Source: Pelagibacterales bacterium SAG-MED49 (GTDB lineage: Bacteria; Pseudomonadota; Alphaproteobacteria; Pelagibacterales; Pelagibacteraceae). Taken from it: a stretch of DNA of 64,000 nt. Positions 36,070 through 45,490 of the stretch are shown here, in pieces. The stretch's first letter is position 1. Each line of letters begins with the position of its first letter. Where the stretch lies: the NCBI GenBank assembly GCA_014653365.1, contig JACWEQ010000001.1:62001-126000 (forward strand). Direction: 5' to 3'. Below the pieces are notes generated by a model, which saw only the letters and a list, made by a program, of their open reading frames with translations, was not told where the DNA came from and ran no database searches. The translations under genes were made by a program, and so were the position numbers.

Positions 36070-36816
36070 ATGTATATACTTGGTGATATAGGCAATACTG
36101 AAACTAAAATTTTTTTAATTTCATTAAATGAGAAAATTATTAAAAAATCAACTATTTCAACTAAAAATATAAATTTAACCAAACTAGATAAATTATTTTT
36201 TAATTCTAAAATTGATTATAAAAATATTAAAAAAATACTTTTTTGTAGTGTGGTGCCAAAATCTTTTAATGTTATTAAAAAATTTTTGTCAAAAAAAATA
36301 AAAATTAAATGTCATGAAGTAAAAGATTTAAATTTAAGATCTTTGATGAAAATTAAAGCAAACTACAATCAAGTTGGTTCTGATCGACTAACTAACGCAA
36401 TTAGCTTAACAAATAATAAAAAAAATTATATTATTTTAGATTTTGGTACAGCCACAACTTTTGATGTTTTAATAAAAAACACTTATTCAGGTGGTATAAT
36501 AGCACCCGGTGTAAAATTGTCTCTTAATACACTTTCTGACAAAGCAACACTTATTCCAAAAATTGATCTTAAAAAAGTTAAGAATGTAATAGGTAATGAC
36601 ACAATCTCTGCTGTTAGATCAGGTTTTTTTTGGGGATATGCGGGATTAATTGACAATATTATTAATTTAATTAAGAAAGAGACCAGAAAGTCTTTTAAAG
36701 TTATAATTACTGGAGGATTTTCTGATTTGTTTAAAAACTCTATAAAAACGAAAGTTAATCATAATAAAGATATTACAATTGAAGGTCTTATCAAGATTTC
36801 AAAATTAATTAAATAA
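36070..36816 (+). CDS. coaX: Type III pantothenate kinase
   Basis: This 248-residue kinase carries out the first step of coenzyme A synthesis from pantothenate. Motifs of the ASKHA fold are seen: 'DIGNTETKIF' (phosphate 1, Asp6), 'GSDRLTNAI' (pantothenate site), 'ILDFGTATTFDV' (phosphate 2), 'GGIIAPG' and 'VIITGGFSDLF' (adenosine). Length is typical of CoaX. The next gene, rnj, starts on the base after its stop; birA-coaX-rnj is a common alphaproteobacterial order. Confidence 0.94.
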   Translation: MYILGDIGNTETKIFLISLNEKIIKKSTISTKNINLTKLDKLFFNSKIDYKNIKKILFCSVVPKSFNVIKKFLSKKIKIKCHEVKDLNLRSLMKIKANYNQVGSDRLTNAISLTNNKKNYIILDFGTATTFDVLIKNTYSGGIIAPGVKLSLNTLSDKATLIPKIDLKKVKNVIGNDTISAVRSGFFWGYAGLIDNIINLIKKETRKSFKVIITGGFSDLFKNSIKTKVNHNKDITIEGLIKISKLIK

Positions 36817-38472
36817 ATGAAAGATGAATTATTATTCTGTCCATTAGGTGGATCTGGTGAAATAGGCATGAACATGAATTTGTTTGCTTATGGTAAACCA
36901 GGTGAGCACAAATGGATTATGGTTGATATAGGTGTTACTTTTGCTGATGACACATTACCAGGCATTGATTTAATTTATCCAGACCCTGGTTTTATCGTTG
37001 ATAAAAAAGAAGACCTTTTAGGAATTGTTTTAACGCATGCCCATGAAGATCATATTGGTGCTATAGCTCATCTTTGGCCTCAATTAGAATGTAAGATATT
37101 TGCTACTCCATTTACTGCTGTCTTAATTAAAGAAAAATTTAAAGAAAAACATATAGATATAACAAAATATCTAAAGATAGTTCAACTAAATGGAACAGTG
37201 GATTTAAATCCATTTAAAATTGAATATATAACTTTAACTCACTCAATTTTAGAACCAAACGGTTTAAGAATAGAAACTCCTGCTGGTATAATTTTACATA
37301 CTGGTGATTGGAAAATTGATCCTGAACCATTAATTGGTGGAAAAATAAATTCTAATAGACTTATGGAAATTGGTAAAGAAGGTGTTCTTGCAATGATATG
37401 TGACTCAACTAATGTTTTTAGCTTAGGTAAAGCTGGCTCAGAGTTAGATGTTAGAAAAAGTATGCTTAATATAATGAGTGGTCTTAAAAAAAGAATTATT
37501 ATAGCTTCTTTTGCCTCTAATGTTGCTAGACTTGAAACAGCTTTTTATTGTGCCGAAAAAACTGGCCGACAAATATCTTTGGTTGGAAGATCAATGCATA
37601 GAATATTTAAAGCAGCTAGACAATGTGGTTATTTAAAAGATGTGATTGATCCAATCGATGCAAGAGAGGCTAAAAATATTGCGAGAGAAAAAATAGTTTA
37701 TCTTTGCACAGGTAGTCAAGGTGAGCCAATGGCAGCACTAATGAGAATTGCAAAATATACTCATCCAGATGTATTTATTGAAAAAGATGACACTGTTATT
37801 TTCTCATCTAAAATAATTCCTGGTAATGAAAAAAAATTATATAATCTTCAAAATCAACTAGTTAAAGATGGTATAGAAGTTATTTCTGAAGAAAATGAAT
37901 TTGTTCATGTTTCTGGACACCCTAATAGAGATGATCTTAGAGAAATGTATGAGTGGGTAAAACCACGGTGCGCAATACCTGTTCATGGTGAACATAGACA
38001 TATGATTGAGCACATGAAGTTTGCTAAAGAAATGAATGTTCCAAATCCTGTTCAAGTAGAAAATGGTGATATTGTTAAATTATATCCTGGTAAACCTGAA
38101 GTGTATGATAAAGCGCCAAGCGGTAGACTTTATGTTGATGGTAACATTAGTGTTGTAGAGGATGCTACATCCATTAAAGATAGAAAGAACTTGAGTGCCA
38201 ATGGATATATTGAAGCAACTGTATTAATCACTCCAAAAGGAAACATTCATAAAAGACCAATATTAACTTTTAGAGGCATACCAGTTGATGATACAGAGGA
38301 ATTTGTTTATGGTTTAGAAGATGCAATTGAGGGAATTACAAGAACTTTTAGATTAGGAAGTAAACAGCAAGAGCACAATTTAATAGATGCTCTTAAAATT
38401 GAATGTAGAAAATTTTCAAAAGAAAAAACTGGGAAAAAACCTTTTACAAATATTAATTTAGTAAGAATTTAA
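36817..38472 (+). CDS. rnj: Ribonuclease J
   Basis: This 551-residue metallo-beta-lactamase/beta-CASP nuclease is involved in 5'-3' exonuclease and endonuclease mRNA turnover and rRNA maturation. The zinc-binding motif HAHEDH is at residues 74-79. Later ligands occur in 'LHTGDWKIDPEP' and 'CDSTNVF', and beta-CASP motifs include 'CTGSQGEPMAAL' and 'HVSGHPNRDDL' followed by 'PVHGEHRH'. Length is normal. It follows coaX with no gap and overlaps the DUF1467 gene by 1 bp. Confidence 0.95.
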   Translation: MKDELLFCPLGGSGEIGMNMNLFAYGKPGEHKWIMVDIGVTFADDTLPGIDLIYPDPGFIVDKKEDLLGIVLTHAHEDHIGAIAHLWPQLECKIFATPFTAVLIKEKFKEKHIDITKYLKIVQLNGTVDLNPFKIEYITLTHSILEPNGLRIETPAGIILHTGDWKIDPEPLIGGKINSNRLMEIGKEGVLAMICDSTNVFSLGKAGSELDVRKSMLNIMSGLKKRIIIASFASNVARLETAFYCAEKTGRQISLVGRSMHRIFKAARQCGYLKDVIDPIDAREAKNIAREKIVYLCTGSQGEPMAALMRIAKYTHPDVFIEKDDTVIFSSKIIPGNEKKLYNLQNQLVKDGIEVISEENEFVHVSGHPNRDDLREMYEWVKPRCAIPVHGEHRHMIEHMKFAKEMNVPNPVQVENGDIVKLYPGKPEVYDKAPSGRLYVDGNISVVEDATSIKDRKNLSANGYIEATVLITPKGNIHKRPILTFRGIPVDDTEEFVYGLEDAIEGITRTFRLGSKQQEHNLIDALKIECRKFSKEKTGKKPFTNINLVRI

Positions 38473-38717
38473 TGAGCATTACTGGTTTAGCTATAATCTA
38501 CATCATTATATGGTGGATTGTATTTTTTGCTATATTGCCAATTGATGTTAATAGAACCAAAACAGTTAAAATTGATGGTGAGGACCCTGGATCACCTGAA
38601 AACCCAAAAATGCTTAAAAAGTTCCTTTATTGTACAGGAATTACAACTGTTATTTTTATAATAATTTATCTATTAATAAAATTTGAATATTTAAATTTAA
38701 GAAATATTATTAATTAA
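38472..38717 (+). CDS. DUF1467 family small membrane protein
   Basis: This 81-residue protein has two transmembrane helices (about residues 5-22 and 54-72). The family start 'SITGLAIIYIIIWWIVFFAILPI' and a soluble 'DGEDPGSPENPKMLKKF' linker match DUF1467. The family is essentially alphaproteobacterial, of unknown function, and usually lies between rnj and proS, as here. It overlaps rnj by 1 bp and is 1 bp before proS. Confidence 0.9.
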   Translation: MSITGLAIIYIIIWWIVFFAILPIDVNRTKTVKIDGEDPGSPENPKMLKKFLYCTGITTVIFIIIYLLIKFEYLNLRNIIN

Positions 38718-38718
38718 G

Positions 38719-40053
38719 ATGCTTTTATCCAAATCATTTATACCTATTTTAAAAGATAATCCTTCAGAAGCTAAGATTAAATCTCATCAATTAATGTTGA
38801 GAGTTGGCATGATAAAACAAGCTTCGGCTGGAATCTATTCTTGGTTGCCACTTGGTTTTAAAATAATGAAAAAAATTGAAGATATTGTTCGTCAAGAACA
38901 AAATAAAATTGGAGCTCAAGAGATTTTGATGCCTACAATTCAATCAAGTGAAATTTGGAAAGAAAGTGGTCGATATGATGATTATGGTGAAGAGATGCTC
39001 AGAATTAAAGACCGTCAAAATAGAGAGATGCTTTATGGGCCTACCAACGAAGAACAAGTTACTGAAATTTTTAGATCATCATTTAAATCTTATAAATCAT
39101 TACCTCAACTACTTTATCATATACAATGGAAATTTAGAGACGAAATAAGACCACGATTTGGGATTATGAGAGGTAGAGAATTTTATATGAAAGATGCATA
39201 TTCATTTGATGTAACAGATGAAGATGCTTTTTATTCTTATAATAAGTTTTTCTTGTCTTATTTAAGAACTTTTAAAAGATTATCTTTGACTGCAATTCCA
39301 ATGGCAGCAGATACAGGTCCAATAGGTGGAAACCTGTCACATGAATTTATAATCCTTGCAGATACTGGCGAAAGTAAAATTTTTACTGATAAAAGAGTTT
39401 TTGATTTAAATAGTGAAGGTACAAAATTAGAAAAATCTTCTTTAGAACAATTAAGAACAAAATATGAGCAATATTATTCAGTAACAGATGAAAAATTTAA
39501 TAATGATGAGTTTGAAAAGATGGTAACAGAAGAAAATAGGTTGATAACCAAAGGTATTGAAGTGGGACACATTTTTTATTTTGGTGATAAATACTCAAAA
39601 GCAATGAGTGCAGCTGTTGATTTACCCGGTGGAAAAAAAGATTTTGTTAAAATGGGATCATATGGAATTGGCGTATCTAGATTAGTTGGGGCAATTATAG
39701 AAGCTAAATACGATGATAAAAATGAAATCATGAAATGGCCACTGTCTGTTGCTCCATATGATGTAGCCTTAATACCCATGATTAATAAAAATGATACTTC
39801 AGCATTAGAAAAAGCTAACAACATCAATAATGAATTAATCAAACATAAAATTGATGTAATTATTGATGATACTGATGAAAATTTTTCATCAAAAATAAAA
39901 AAAATGAATTTAATTGGAGCCCCATATCAAATTATTATTGGCAAAAAGTCAGATGGAGATCTTTTAGAATTTAACGAAACTGGTGGTGATACACAAAATT
40001 TATCTTTAGATAAAATTATTGAAATTATAACAAAACAAAAAGTTACGAATTGA
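38719..40053 (+). CDS. proS: Prolyl-tRNA synthetase, short form without editing insertion
   Basis: This 444-residue class II aminoacyl-tRNA synthetase shows 'AGIYSWLPLGFKIMKKIE' (motif 1 region), 'FRDEIRPRFGIMRGREFYMKDAYSFD' with motif 2, and 'SYGIGVSRLVGAIIE' as motif 3. A C-terminal anticodon-binding domain follows. Compared with the roughly 570-residue E. coli enzyme, the insertion domain between motifs 2 and 3 that edits Ala-tRNAPro is missing. That is usual for alphaproteobacteria. Its stop overlaps the TTG start of lolC (TTGA). Confidence 0.95.
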   Translation: MLLSKSFIPILKDNPSEAKIKSHQLMLRVGMIKQASAGIYSWLPLGFKIMKKIEDIVRQEQNKIGAQEILMPTIQSSEIWKESGRYDDYGEEMLRIKDRQNREMLYGPTNEEQVTEIFRSSFKSYKSLPQLLYHIQWKFRDEIRPRFGIMRGREFYMKDAYSFDVTDEDAFYSYNKFFLSYLRTFKRLSLTAIPMAADTGPIGGNLSHEFIILADTGESKIFTDKRVFDLNSEGTKLEKSSLEQLRTKYEQYYSVTDEKFNNDEFEKMVTEENRLITKGIEVGHIFYFGDKYSKAMSAAVDLPGGKKDFVKMGSYGIGVSRLVGAIIEAKYDDKNEIMKWPLSVAPYDVALIPMINKNDTSALEKANNINNELIKHKIDVIIDDTDENFSSKIKKMNLIGAPYQIIIGKKSDGDLLEFNETGGDTQNLSLDKIIEIITKQKVTN

Positions 40054-41282
40054 TTTCTACTTTAGAAAAAGAAATTACTTTAAGATTTTTGAAAGCTAGA
40101 AAAAATGATGGCTTTTTAAATGTTATATCAATTTTTTCATTTATTGGAATAAGTCTAGGTGTTGCAGTTTTAATTGTAGTCATGTCAGTTATGAATGGTT
40201 TTAGAACTGAATTAATTAATAAGATTGTAGGATTTAATTCCCATATAACAGTTAAGTCTTATGATAATTCAATTAATTTAGACAAACTAAATAACAATAA
40301 TTTGAAATTAATTTCGAAACAAATTATTTTAAGTAACTCAGGTGAAGCAATTGTATTAAAAAACAATACATCTAAAGGAATTATTTTAAGAGGTTATCTA
40401 GGGAGTGATTTTTCAAATTTAGAAATTATTAAAAATAAAAATTTCAAAGGAAATAGATCAAAATTAAATAAAAATTCTATATCAATAGGTAATGAATTAA
40501 GTTTTAGTTTAAACCTTAAAATTGGTGATGATATTACATTAATGTCACCATCAGGTGTTGAGACTATAATTGGCAGCATGCCTAAACAAAAAACATTCAC
40601 TGTAACTTCAATTTTTAATAGTGGCTTAGCTGATTTCGATAATAACATAGCCCTTATTAACCTGGATACTTTGGATGATTTTTTTGGTTTTGAATTTAAA
40701 GACAGAAACTTGGAAATTTATTTAAAAAACCCAAATAATATAGAACCTCAAAAAGAAATTGTTCAAAAGATCTTTATAGATGAATTCGTTTATAGTTGGG
40801 CTGATATGAATAGTTCTTTGTTTTCAGCATTAAAAGTTGAACGAAATGTTATGTTTATAATTTTATCGTTAATTATTATTGTAGCTGCCTTTAATATTAT
40901 TTCAGGATTAACCATATTGGTTAAAAATAAAACTAGAGATATTGCAATTTTAAAATCAATTGGCGTATTAAATAAGTCTATTGTAAAAATTTTTTTTCTA
41001 ATTGGTGTTATAATTGGTACATCAGCAACTATTTTTGGAATTTTTTTGGGTGTAACTTTCTCTCTTTATGTAGAAAATTTAAGACAATTTTTAAGTTCAG
41101 CTTTTAACATCAGCTTATTCCCTGAAGAAATTTATTTTTTAAGCAAAATGCCAACTGAGATTAATCCTACATCAATTTTAATTATTTCAACTTGCTCAAT
41201 TGCAATAACAGTAATTGTATCAATATTTCCTGCATTTAGAGCAGCAAAATTAGATCCAATTAAAGCTTTAAAATATGAATAA
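40050..41282 (+). CDS. lolC: LolC/LolE lipoprotein-releasing ABC permease
   Basis: This 410-residue inner-membrane subunit releases outer-membrane lipoproteins to LolA. It has a N-terminal helix 'GFLNVISIFSFIGISLGVAVLIVVMSVMNGF' (residues about 20-50), a periplasmic domain, and three C-terminal helices of the FtsX type ending 'FRAAKLDPIKALKYE'. The likely start is TTG at 40050, overlapping the proS stop as TTGA; 'STLEKEITLRFLKARK' right after it matches LolC N-termini. A single LolC/E protein with LolD, as here, implies a homodimeric permease. It overlaps lolD by 8 bp (ATGAATAA). Confidence 0.93.
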   Translation: MISTLEKEITLRFLKARKNDGFLNVISIFSFIGISLGVAVLIVVMSVMNGFRTELINKIVGFNSHITVKSYDNSINLDKLNNNNLKLISKQIILSNSGEAIVLKNNTSKGIILRGYLGSDFSNLEIIKNKNFKGNRSKLNKNSISIGNELSFSLNLKIGDDITLMSPSGVETIIGSMPKQKTFTVTSIFNSGLADFDNNIALINLDTLDDFFGFEFKDRNLEIYLKNPNNIEPQKEIVQKIFIDEFVYSWADMNSSLFSALKVERNVMFIILSLIIIVAAFNIISGLTILVKNKTRDIAILKSIGVLNKSIVKIFFLIGVIIGTSATIFGIFLGVTFSLYVENLRQFLSSAFNISLFPEEIYFLSKMPTEINPTSILIISTCSIAITVIVSIFPAFRAAKLDPIKALKYE

Positions 41283-41952
41283 TTATTTAGAGATCAAAAA
41301 TATTTCAAAAACATTTAATACTAGTAAAAAATTAAGAGTGTTGAATAATTTATCTTTTAATTTTTCTAAAGGAAAAATTTATTCTCTAATGGGACCATCT
41401 GGATCAGGAAAATCAACACTGTTAAATTTGATTTCCTTAATAGATAGACCAACATCAGGATCAATTAATTTTAATCAATCACCAATAGATTTTAATAAAA
41501 ATGATAAAAATGATATTTTTAGAGCAAAAAAAATTGGAATTATTTATCAACAAAATAATCTGCTACCTGATTTTACGGCCTTAGAAAATATTTATTTGGC
41601 AAGTTTATCTCTACATAATGATAAAAATTTAGCTATTACTAAAGCAAAACATTTATTAAAATTAGTAGACTTATCAAATAGAGCTGAGCATTATCCCTCT
41701 CAACTATCTGGAGGTGAGTCCCAAAGAGTATCAATTGCTAGAGCTATAATTAATGATCCCGAGGTAATCCTTGCGGATGAGCCAACAGGTAGTCTTGATA
41801 TGGATACAGCTAAAGATGTATTTCAAATCCTTAAAGATCTTAAATCATCTAGTAGACTTATAATATTTGCAACCCATAATAGATTTTTTGCTAATAAGGC
41901 AGATTGCTTATTAGAGATGATTAATGGTAGTGTCAAAAATATTAATGTCTGA
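41275..41952 (+). CDS. lolD: LolD lipoprotein-releasing ABC ATPase
   Basis: This 225-residue ABC ATPase powers lipoprotein release by LolC. Walker A is GPSGSGKST, the signature is LSGGESQRV, and Walker B is 'VILADEPTGSLD' followed by the switch His in 'FATHN'. 'IGIIYQQNNLLPDFTALENI' is the Q-loop. Length is typical of the MacB/LolD group. It overlaps lolC by 8 bp and dnaE by 8 bp (ATGTCTGA). Confidence 0.95.
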   Translation: MNNYLEIKNISKTFNTSKKLRVLNNLSFNFSKGKIYSLMGPSGSGKSTLLNLISLIDRPTSGSINFNQSPIDFNKNDKNDIFRAKKIGIIYQQNNLLPDFTALENIYLASLSLHNDKNLAITKAKHLLKLVDLSNRAEHYPSQLSGGESQRVSIARAIINDPEVILADEPTGSLDMDTAKDVFQILKDLKSSSRLIIFATHNRFFANKADCLLEMINGSVKNINV

Positions 41953-44900
41953 GTCTCAATTTCAAAATTTTAATCACTTAAAAATTCATTCACAATATTC
42001 TATTTGTGAAGGTGCGGTTAAAATAGATGACTTAAAAGATTTTTCAAAATTAAATAAAATTAAATCCTTGGGTCTTTGTGATACTACCAACCTTTGTGGT
42101 GCTTTAGAGTTTGCTGAAAAAATTTCAAAAGTAGGTTCTCAGCCAATTATTGGCACACAGATAAATTTTAAATATGGTGATACAACTGGATTGCTTCCTT
42201 TGTTTGCCTTAGATGAGGAGGGTTATAAAAGAATTATTAAATTATCCTCATTTTCATTTCTTGATAATGATGAGCTTTCAGAGCCGCACTTAAATTTTGA
42301 CGAATTATTGGAAGATACTCACGGTGTAGCTATTTTTTCAGGAACAGTTTTTGGATTATTTGGCCAATTATTTGATAAAGGAAAATTTAGTGAAATTCTA
42401 GATTTATACACTAAGCTCAAAACTTCATTTAATGATCGATTTTATTTAGAAATACAACGTCACAATGATCAAAATGAAATAGGTTTTGAAAAGTTTAATT
42501 TAAATAAATCTCTGGAACTTGAAATTCCTATAATTGCAACCAACGAAATATTTTATCTTAACAAAGATATGCATGAAGCTCACGATGCACTAATTTGTAT
42601 TGGTAACAAAACTTATGTTAACGATAAAACAAGAATAAAATATAGTGATCAACATTATTTTAAAACTAATTCAGAGATGTCAACTCTATTTGCTGATTTA
42701 CCTGAAGCTTTAGAAAATAATTATAATTTTCCTTTTAGATGTAATTTTAGACCATTATTTTCTAGTCCAATTTTACCAAATATTAGCTCAGAAAAAGGGG
42801 GTAATGCAGATGATATTTTAAGAAAGGATTCTCTTCATGGTTTAAAAATTAAATTCGATAAAATTTTTAAAATTAAAAATAATGATTTTAACAATGATAA
42901 AACCTTTTTAGAATATAAGGACAGACTAGATCATGAGCTATCCATTATTATCGAAATGAAATATGCTAGTTATTTTCTTATAGTTTCAGACTATATTAAA
43001 TGGGCTAAAAATAACGATATACCTGTTGGTCCAGGCAGAGGTTCTGGCGCAGGTTCATTAGTTGCTTGGTGTTTATCAATCACCGATGTTGATCCAATAA
43101 AATTCAATTTGATTTTTGAAAGATTTTTAAATCCTGACAGAATTTCAATGCCTGATTTTGATATTGATTTTTGTGAGGATAAAAGAGATCTTGTTTTTGA
43201 ATATTTAACAAAAAAATATAAAGATAGTGTTGCTCACATAATAACATTTGGCAAATTAAAAGCTCGCATGGTTATTAGAGACGTTGGAAGAGTTTTAGGA
43301 TTACCTTATGGATTTGTTGATAGTATTTCAAAAATGATACCCTTTGATCCCTCAAGACCTCAAAGTTTATCTGAATGTATTGCAGGTGAACCAAGATTAC
43401 AAAAACTAGTAAATGAAGATACAAGAGTTAAAAAATTAACAGATCTTTCTTTAAAATTGGAAGGTTTAAATCGAAATGTAGCAACACATGCAGCTGGTGT
43501 TGTAATTGCTGATAAAAAATTAACAGAAGTTGTTCCACTTTATAAAGATGTATCAGCGAATTTATTATTACCCTCTACTCAATTTGATATGTACTCAGCA
43601 GAAAATGCAGGCTTAGTTAAATTTGATTTTTTAGGGTTAAAAACACTTACTGTAATTAACAACACTCAAAAATTAGTTAGAAAAATTGATAAAGATTTTG
43701 ACATAGAAAATATTAGATATGAAGATCAAAAAGTTTTTGATTTATTATCAAGTGGAAATACTGTTGGATTATTTCAGGTTGAAAGTGCCGGTATGAGAGA
43801 AGCTTTAATTCAAATGAAGCCAAATCATATAGAGGATATTATTGCACTTGTTGCACTTTATAGACCAGGCCCAATGAGTAATATTTCAACTTACAATGAT
43901 TGTAAGCATGGAAAACAAACACCAGATTATCTTCACCCGCTTCTTGAAGATATTTTAAAACCGACTTACGGTGTAATTATCTATCAAGAACAAGTAATGC
44001 AAATTGCTCAAAAATTATCAGGTTTTACAGCTGGTCAAGCAGACCTTCTTAGAAGAGCAATGGGAAAAAAGAAAAGGGCAGAATTAGAAAAACAGAAGCA
44101 GGGTTTTATAGCTGGTGCATTAAAAAATGGAATTGCCAAAGATGTTGCTGCTGGAATTTTTCTAAAAATAGAACCCTTTGCTGAGTATGGATTTAATAAA
44201 AGCCACGCAGCTGCTTATGCAATTATTTCATATCAAACTGCATTTTTAAAAACCTATTATCCAAAAGAATTTATAGCTGCATCAATGACTATGGATATTT
44301 CTAATCAAAATAAATTAAGTGAATTTTATGAGGAATTAAAAAGATTAAATATTAAAGTAACGAGACCAGATATTAATAATTGTTTTGCTGATTTTAGAAC
44401 TGTTGATGATAATTTCTATTATGCATTAGGTGGTATTAAAGCTGTTGGTTATGAAGCTATTTCTAATGTCGTAAAGGAACGAATTAAAAATGGTAAATTT
44501 CAATCCATTATTAATTTTTTGAATAGAGTTAATCCTAAAGATATGAATAAATTACAATTAGAAGGATTGGTTAAAGCAGGAGCTTTTGATAATCTAAATA
44601 AAAATCGACAATCCTTGTTTAACTCGATACCTAATTTTATTCTAAAAACTAAAAATATATTTGATAATAAAGCAGCAAATCAAATAGATTTATTTTCAGA
44701 AGAAGATGTGTCAGAAAAAGATATTATTAATGATGTTGAAGACTGGAAGTTTGAAGAACGTCTATCTAAAGAATTTGAAGCTGTTGGATTTTTTATTTCA
44801 GATCATCCATTAAATCAATTTACAGAAATTTTTGATGATTATAAGATTAAAGATTATTCTCATTTTAATTCTAGTGATGATATTAAGGACGCTAATATAG

Positions 44901-45361
44901 CAGCTACCTTATTAAAAGTTCAAGAAAGAAAAACTGCCAAAGGTAATTCTTATGCTGTTTTAAAATTAACAGATTTGACCAGTGTATTTGAACTATTTAT
45001 ATTTTCTGATATTTTAGAACTTAATCGTGAAACATTAATAGAAGGTAACTCGTTAATTTTGACCTTAGTTAAAAGTATTTCTAGTGATGAAAATAGATTT
45101 AAACGCGTAAATGTTAAAAAAATTGCATCCTTAAAAGATTTGTTTAACAGTCCAATAAATGAAGTGTCATTTAATGTTAAAACTGATGAAGAAGTGAATG
45201 AAATTTCAAAGCTATTAAATGAAGATGGAAAAACTTTTGTTAATATTAGTTTAACTGAAAATGAAAAAAAGTTAGAATTTAGACTTAAAAATCCAAAGAA
45301 TTTGGACCGAAAATCACTTAATCTTCTTAGAAAAAGAGACATATCTATTATTATAAATTAA
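41945..45361 (+). CDS. dnaE: DNA polymerase III alpha subunit
   Basis: This 1138-residue replicative polymerase begins with an N-terminal PHP domain ('HLKIHSQYSICEGAVKIDDL'). The palm carries the catalytic motif PDFDIDF (residues 403-409) and 'GPGRGSGAGSLVAWCL'. 'YGVIIYQEQVMQIAQKLSGF', the tandem HhH region and a C-terminal OB domain follow. I choose the ATG at 41945 (MSESQFQNF), which overlaps lolD by 8 bp; the frame is open a little further upstream. Length matches DnaE1. A 129-bp leader region separates it from rpsB. Confidence 0.97.
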   Translation: MSESQFQNFNHLKIHSQYSICEGAVKIDDLKDFSKLNKIKSLGLCDTTNLCGALEFAEKISKVGSQPIIGTQINFKYGDTTGLLPLFALDEEGYKRIIKLSSFSFLDNDELSEPHLNFDELLEDTHGVAIFSGTVFGLFGQLFDKGKFSEILDLYTKLKTSFNDRFYLEIQRHNDQNEIGFEKFNLNKSLELEIPIIATNEIFYLNKDMHEAHDALICIGNKTYVNDKTRIKYSDQHYFKTNSEMSTLFADLPEALENNYNFPFRCNFRPLFSSPILPNISSEKGGNADDILRKDSLHGLKIKFDKIFKIKNNDFNNDKTFLEYKDRLDHELSIIIEMKYASYFLIVSDYIKWAKNNDIPVGPGRGSGAGSLVAWCLSITDVDPIKFNLIFERFLNPDRISMPDFDIDFCEDKRDLVFEYLTKKYKDSVAHIITFGKLKARMVIRDVGRVLGLPYGFVDSISKMIPFDPSRPQSLSECIAGEPRLQKLVNEDTRVKKLTDLSLKLEGLNRNVATHAAGVVIADKKLTEVVPLYKDVSANLLLPSTQFDMYSAENAGLVKFDFLGLKTLTVINNTQKLVRKIDKDFDIENIRYEDQKVFDLLSSGNTVGLFQVESAGMREALIQMKPNHIEDIIALVALYRPGPMSNISTYNDCKHGKQTPDYLHPLLEDILKPTYGVIIYQEQVMQIAQKLSGFTAGQADLLRRAMGKKKRAELEKQKQGFIAGALKNGIAKDVAAGIFLKIEPFAEYGFNKSHAAAYAIISYQTAFLKTYYPKEFIAASMTMDISNQNKLSEFYEELKRLNIKVTRPDINNCFADFRTVDDNFYYALGGIKAVGYEAISNVVKERIKNGKFQSIINFLNRVNPKDMNKLQLEGLVKAGAFDNLNKNRQSLFNSIPNFILKTKNIFDNKAANQIDLFSEEDVSEKDIINDVEDWKFEERLSKEFEAVGFFISDHPLNQFTEIFDDYKIKDYSHFNSSDDIKDANIAATLLKVQERKTAKGNSYAVLKLTDLTSVFELFIFSDILELNRETLIEGNSLILTLVKSISSDENRFKRVNVKKIASLKDLFNSPINEVSFNVKTDEEVNEISKLLNEDGKTFVNISLTENEKKLEFRLKNPKNLDRKSLNLLRKRDISIIIN

Positions 45362-45421
45362 ATAACTCTTGTTAAACACTCTAAATCTTAGTAAACAAGG
45401 CCTAATTTAAATTAACACGCA

Positions 45422-45490
45422 CACAGTTGTTGGTTTTATACCTCCGGTCCTTAATTGGAAATTACTGTGGTGGCTTAACCGGGAATAAAT
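45422..45490 (+). promoter_or_regulatory. Structured leader RNA of rpsB-tsf, candidate S2-responsive pseudoknot
   Basis: A stem CACAGT (45422-45427)/ACTGTG (45464-45469) encloses a 36-nt loop. Within that loop CCGGT (45444-45448) is perfectly complementary to ACCGG (45478-45482) just outside the stem, with one extra T-G pair (45443-45483). This makes an H-type pseudoknot that covers the GGGA next to the rpsB ATG (45491). The loop also has a small GGT/ACC hairpin (45432-45442). In E. coli, S2 represses rpsB-tsf through its 5' leader, so an analogous autogenous element is likely; the fold and its ligand are inferred. Confidence 0.65.

Noticed and set aside
44950-45342. 130-residue minus-strand ORF inside dnaE
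   Set aside because: Antisense shadow of a conserved polymerase gene; Ser/Phe/Leu-rich low-complexity sequence typical of reversed Lys/Asn/Glu-rich coding DNA.
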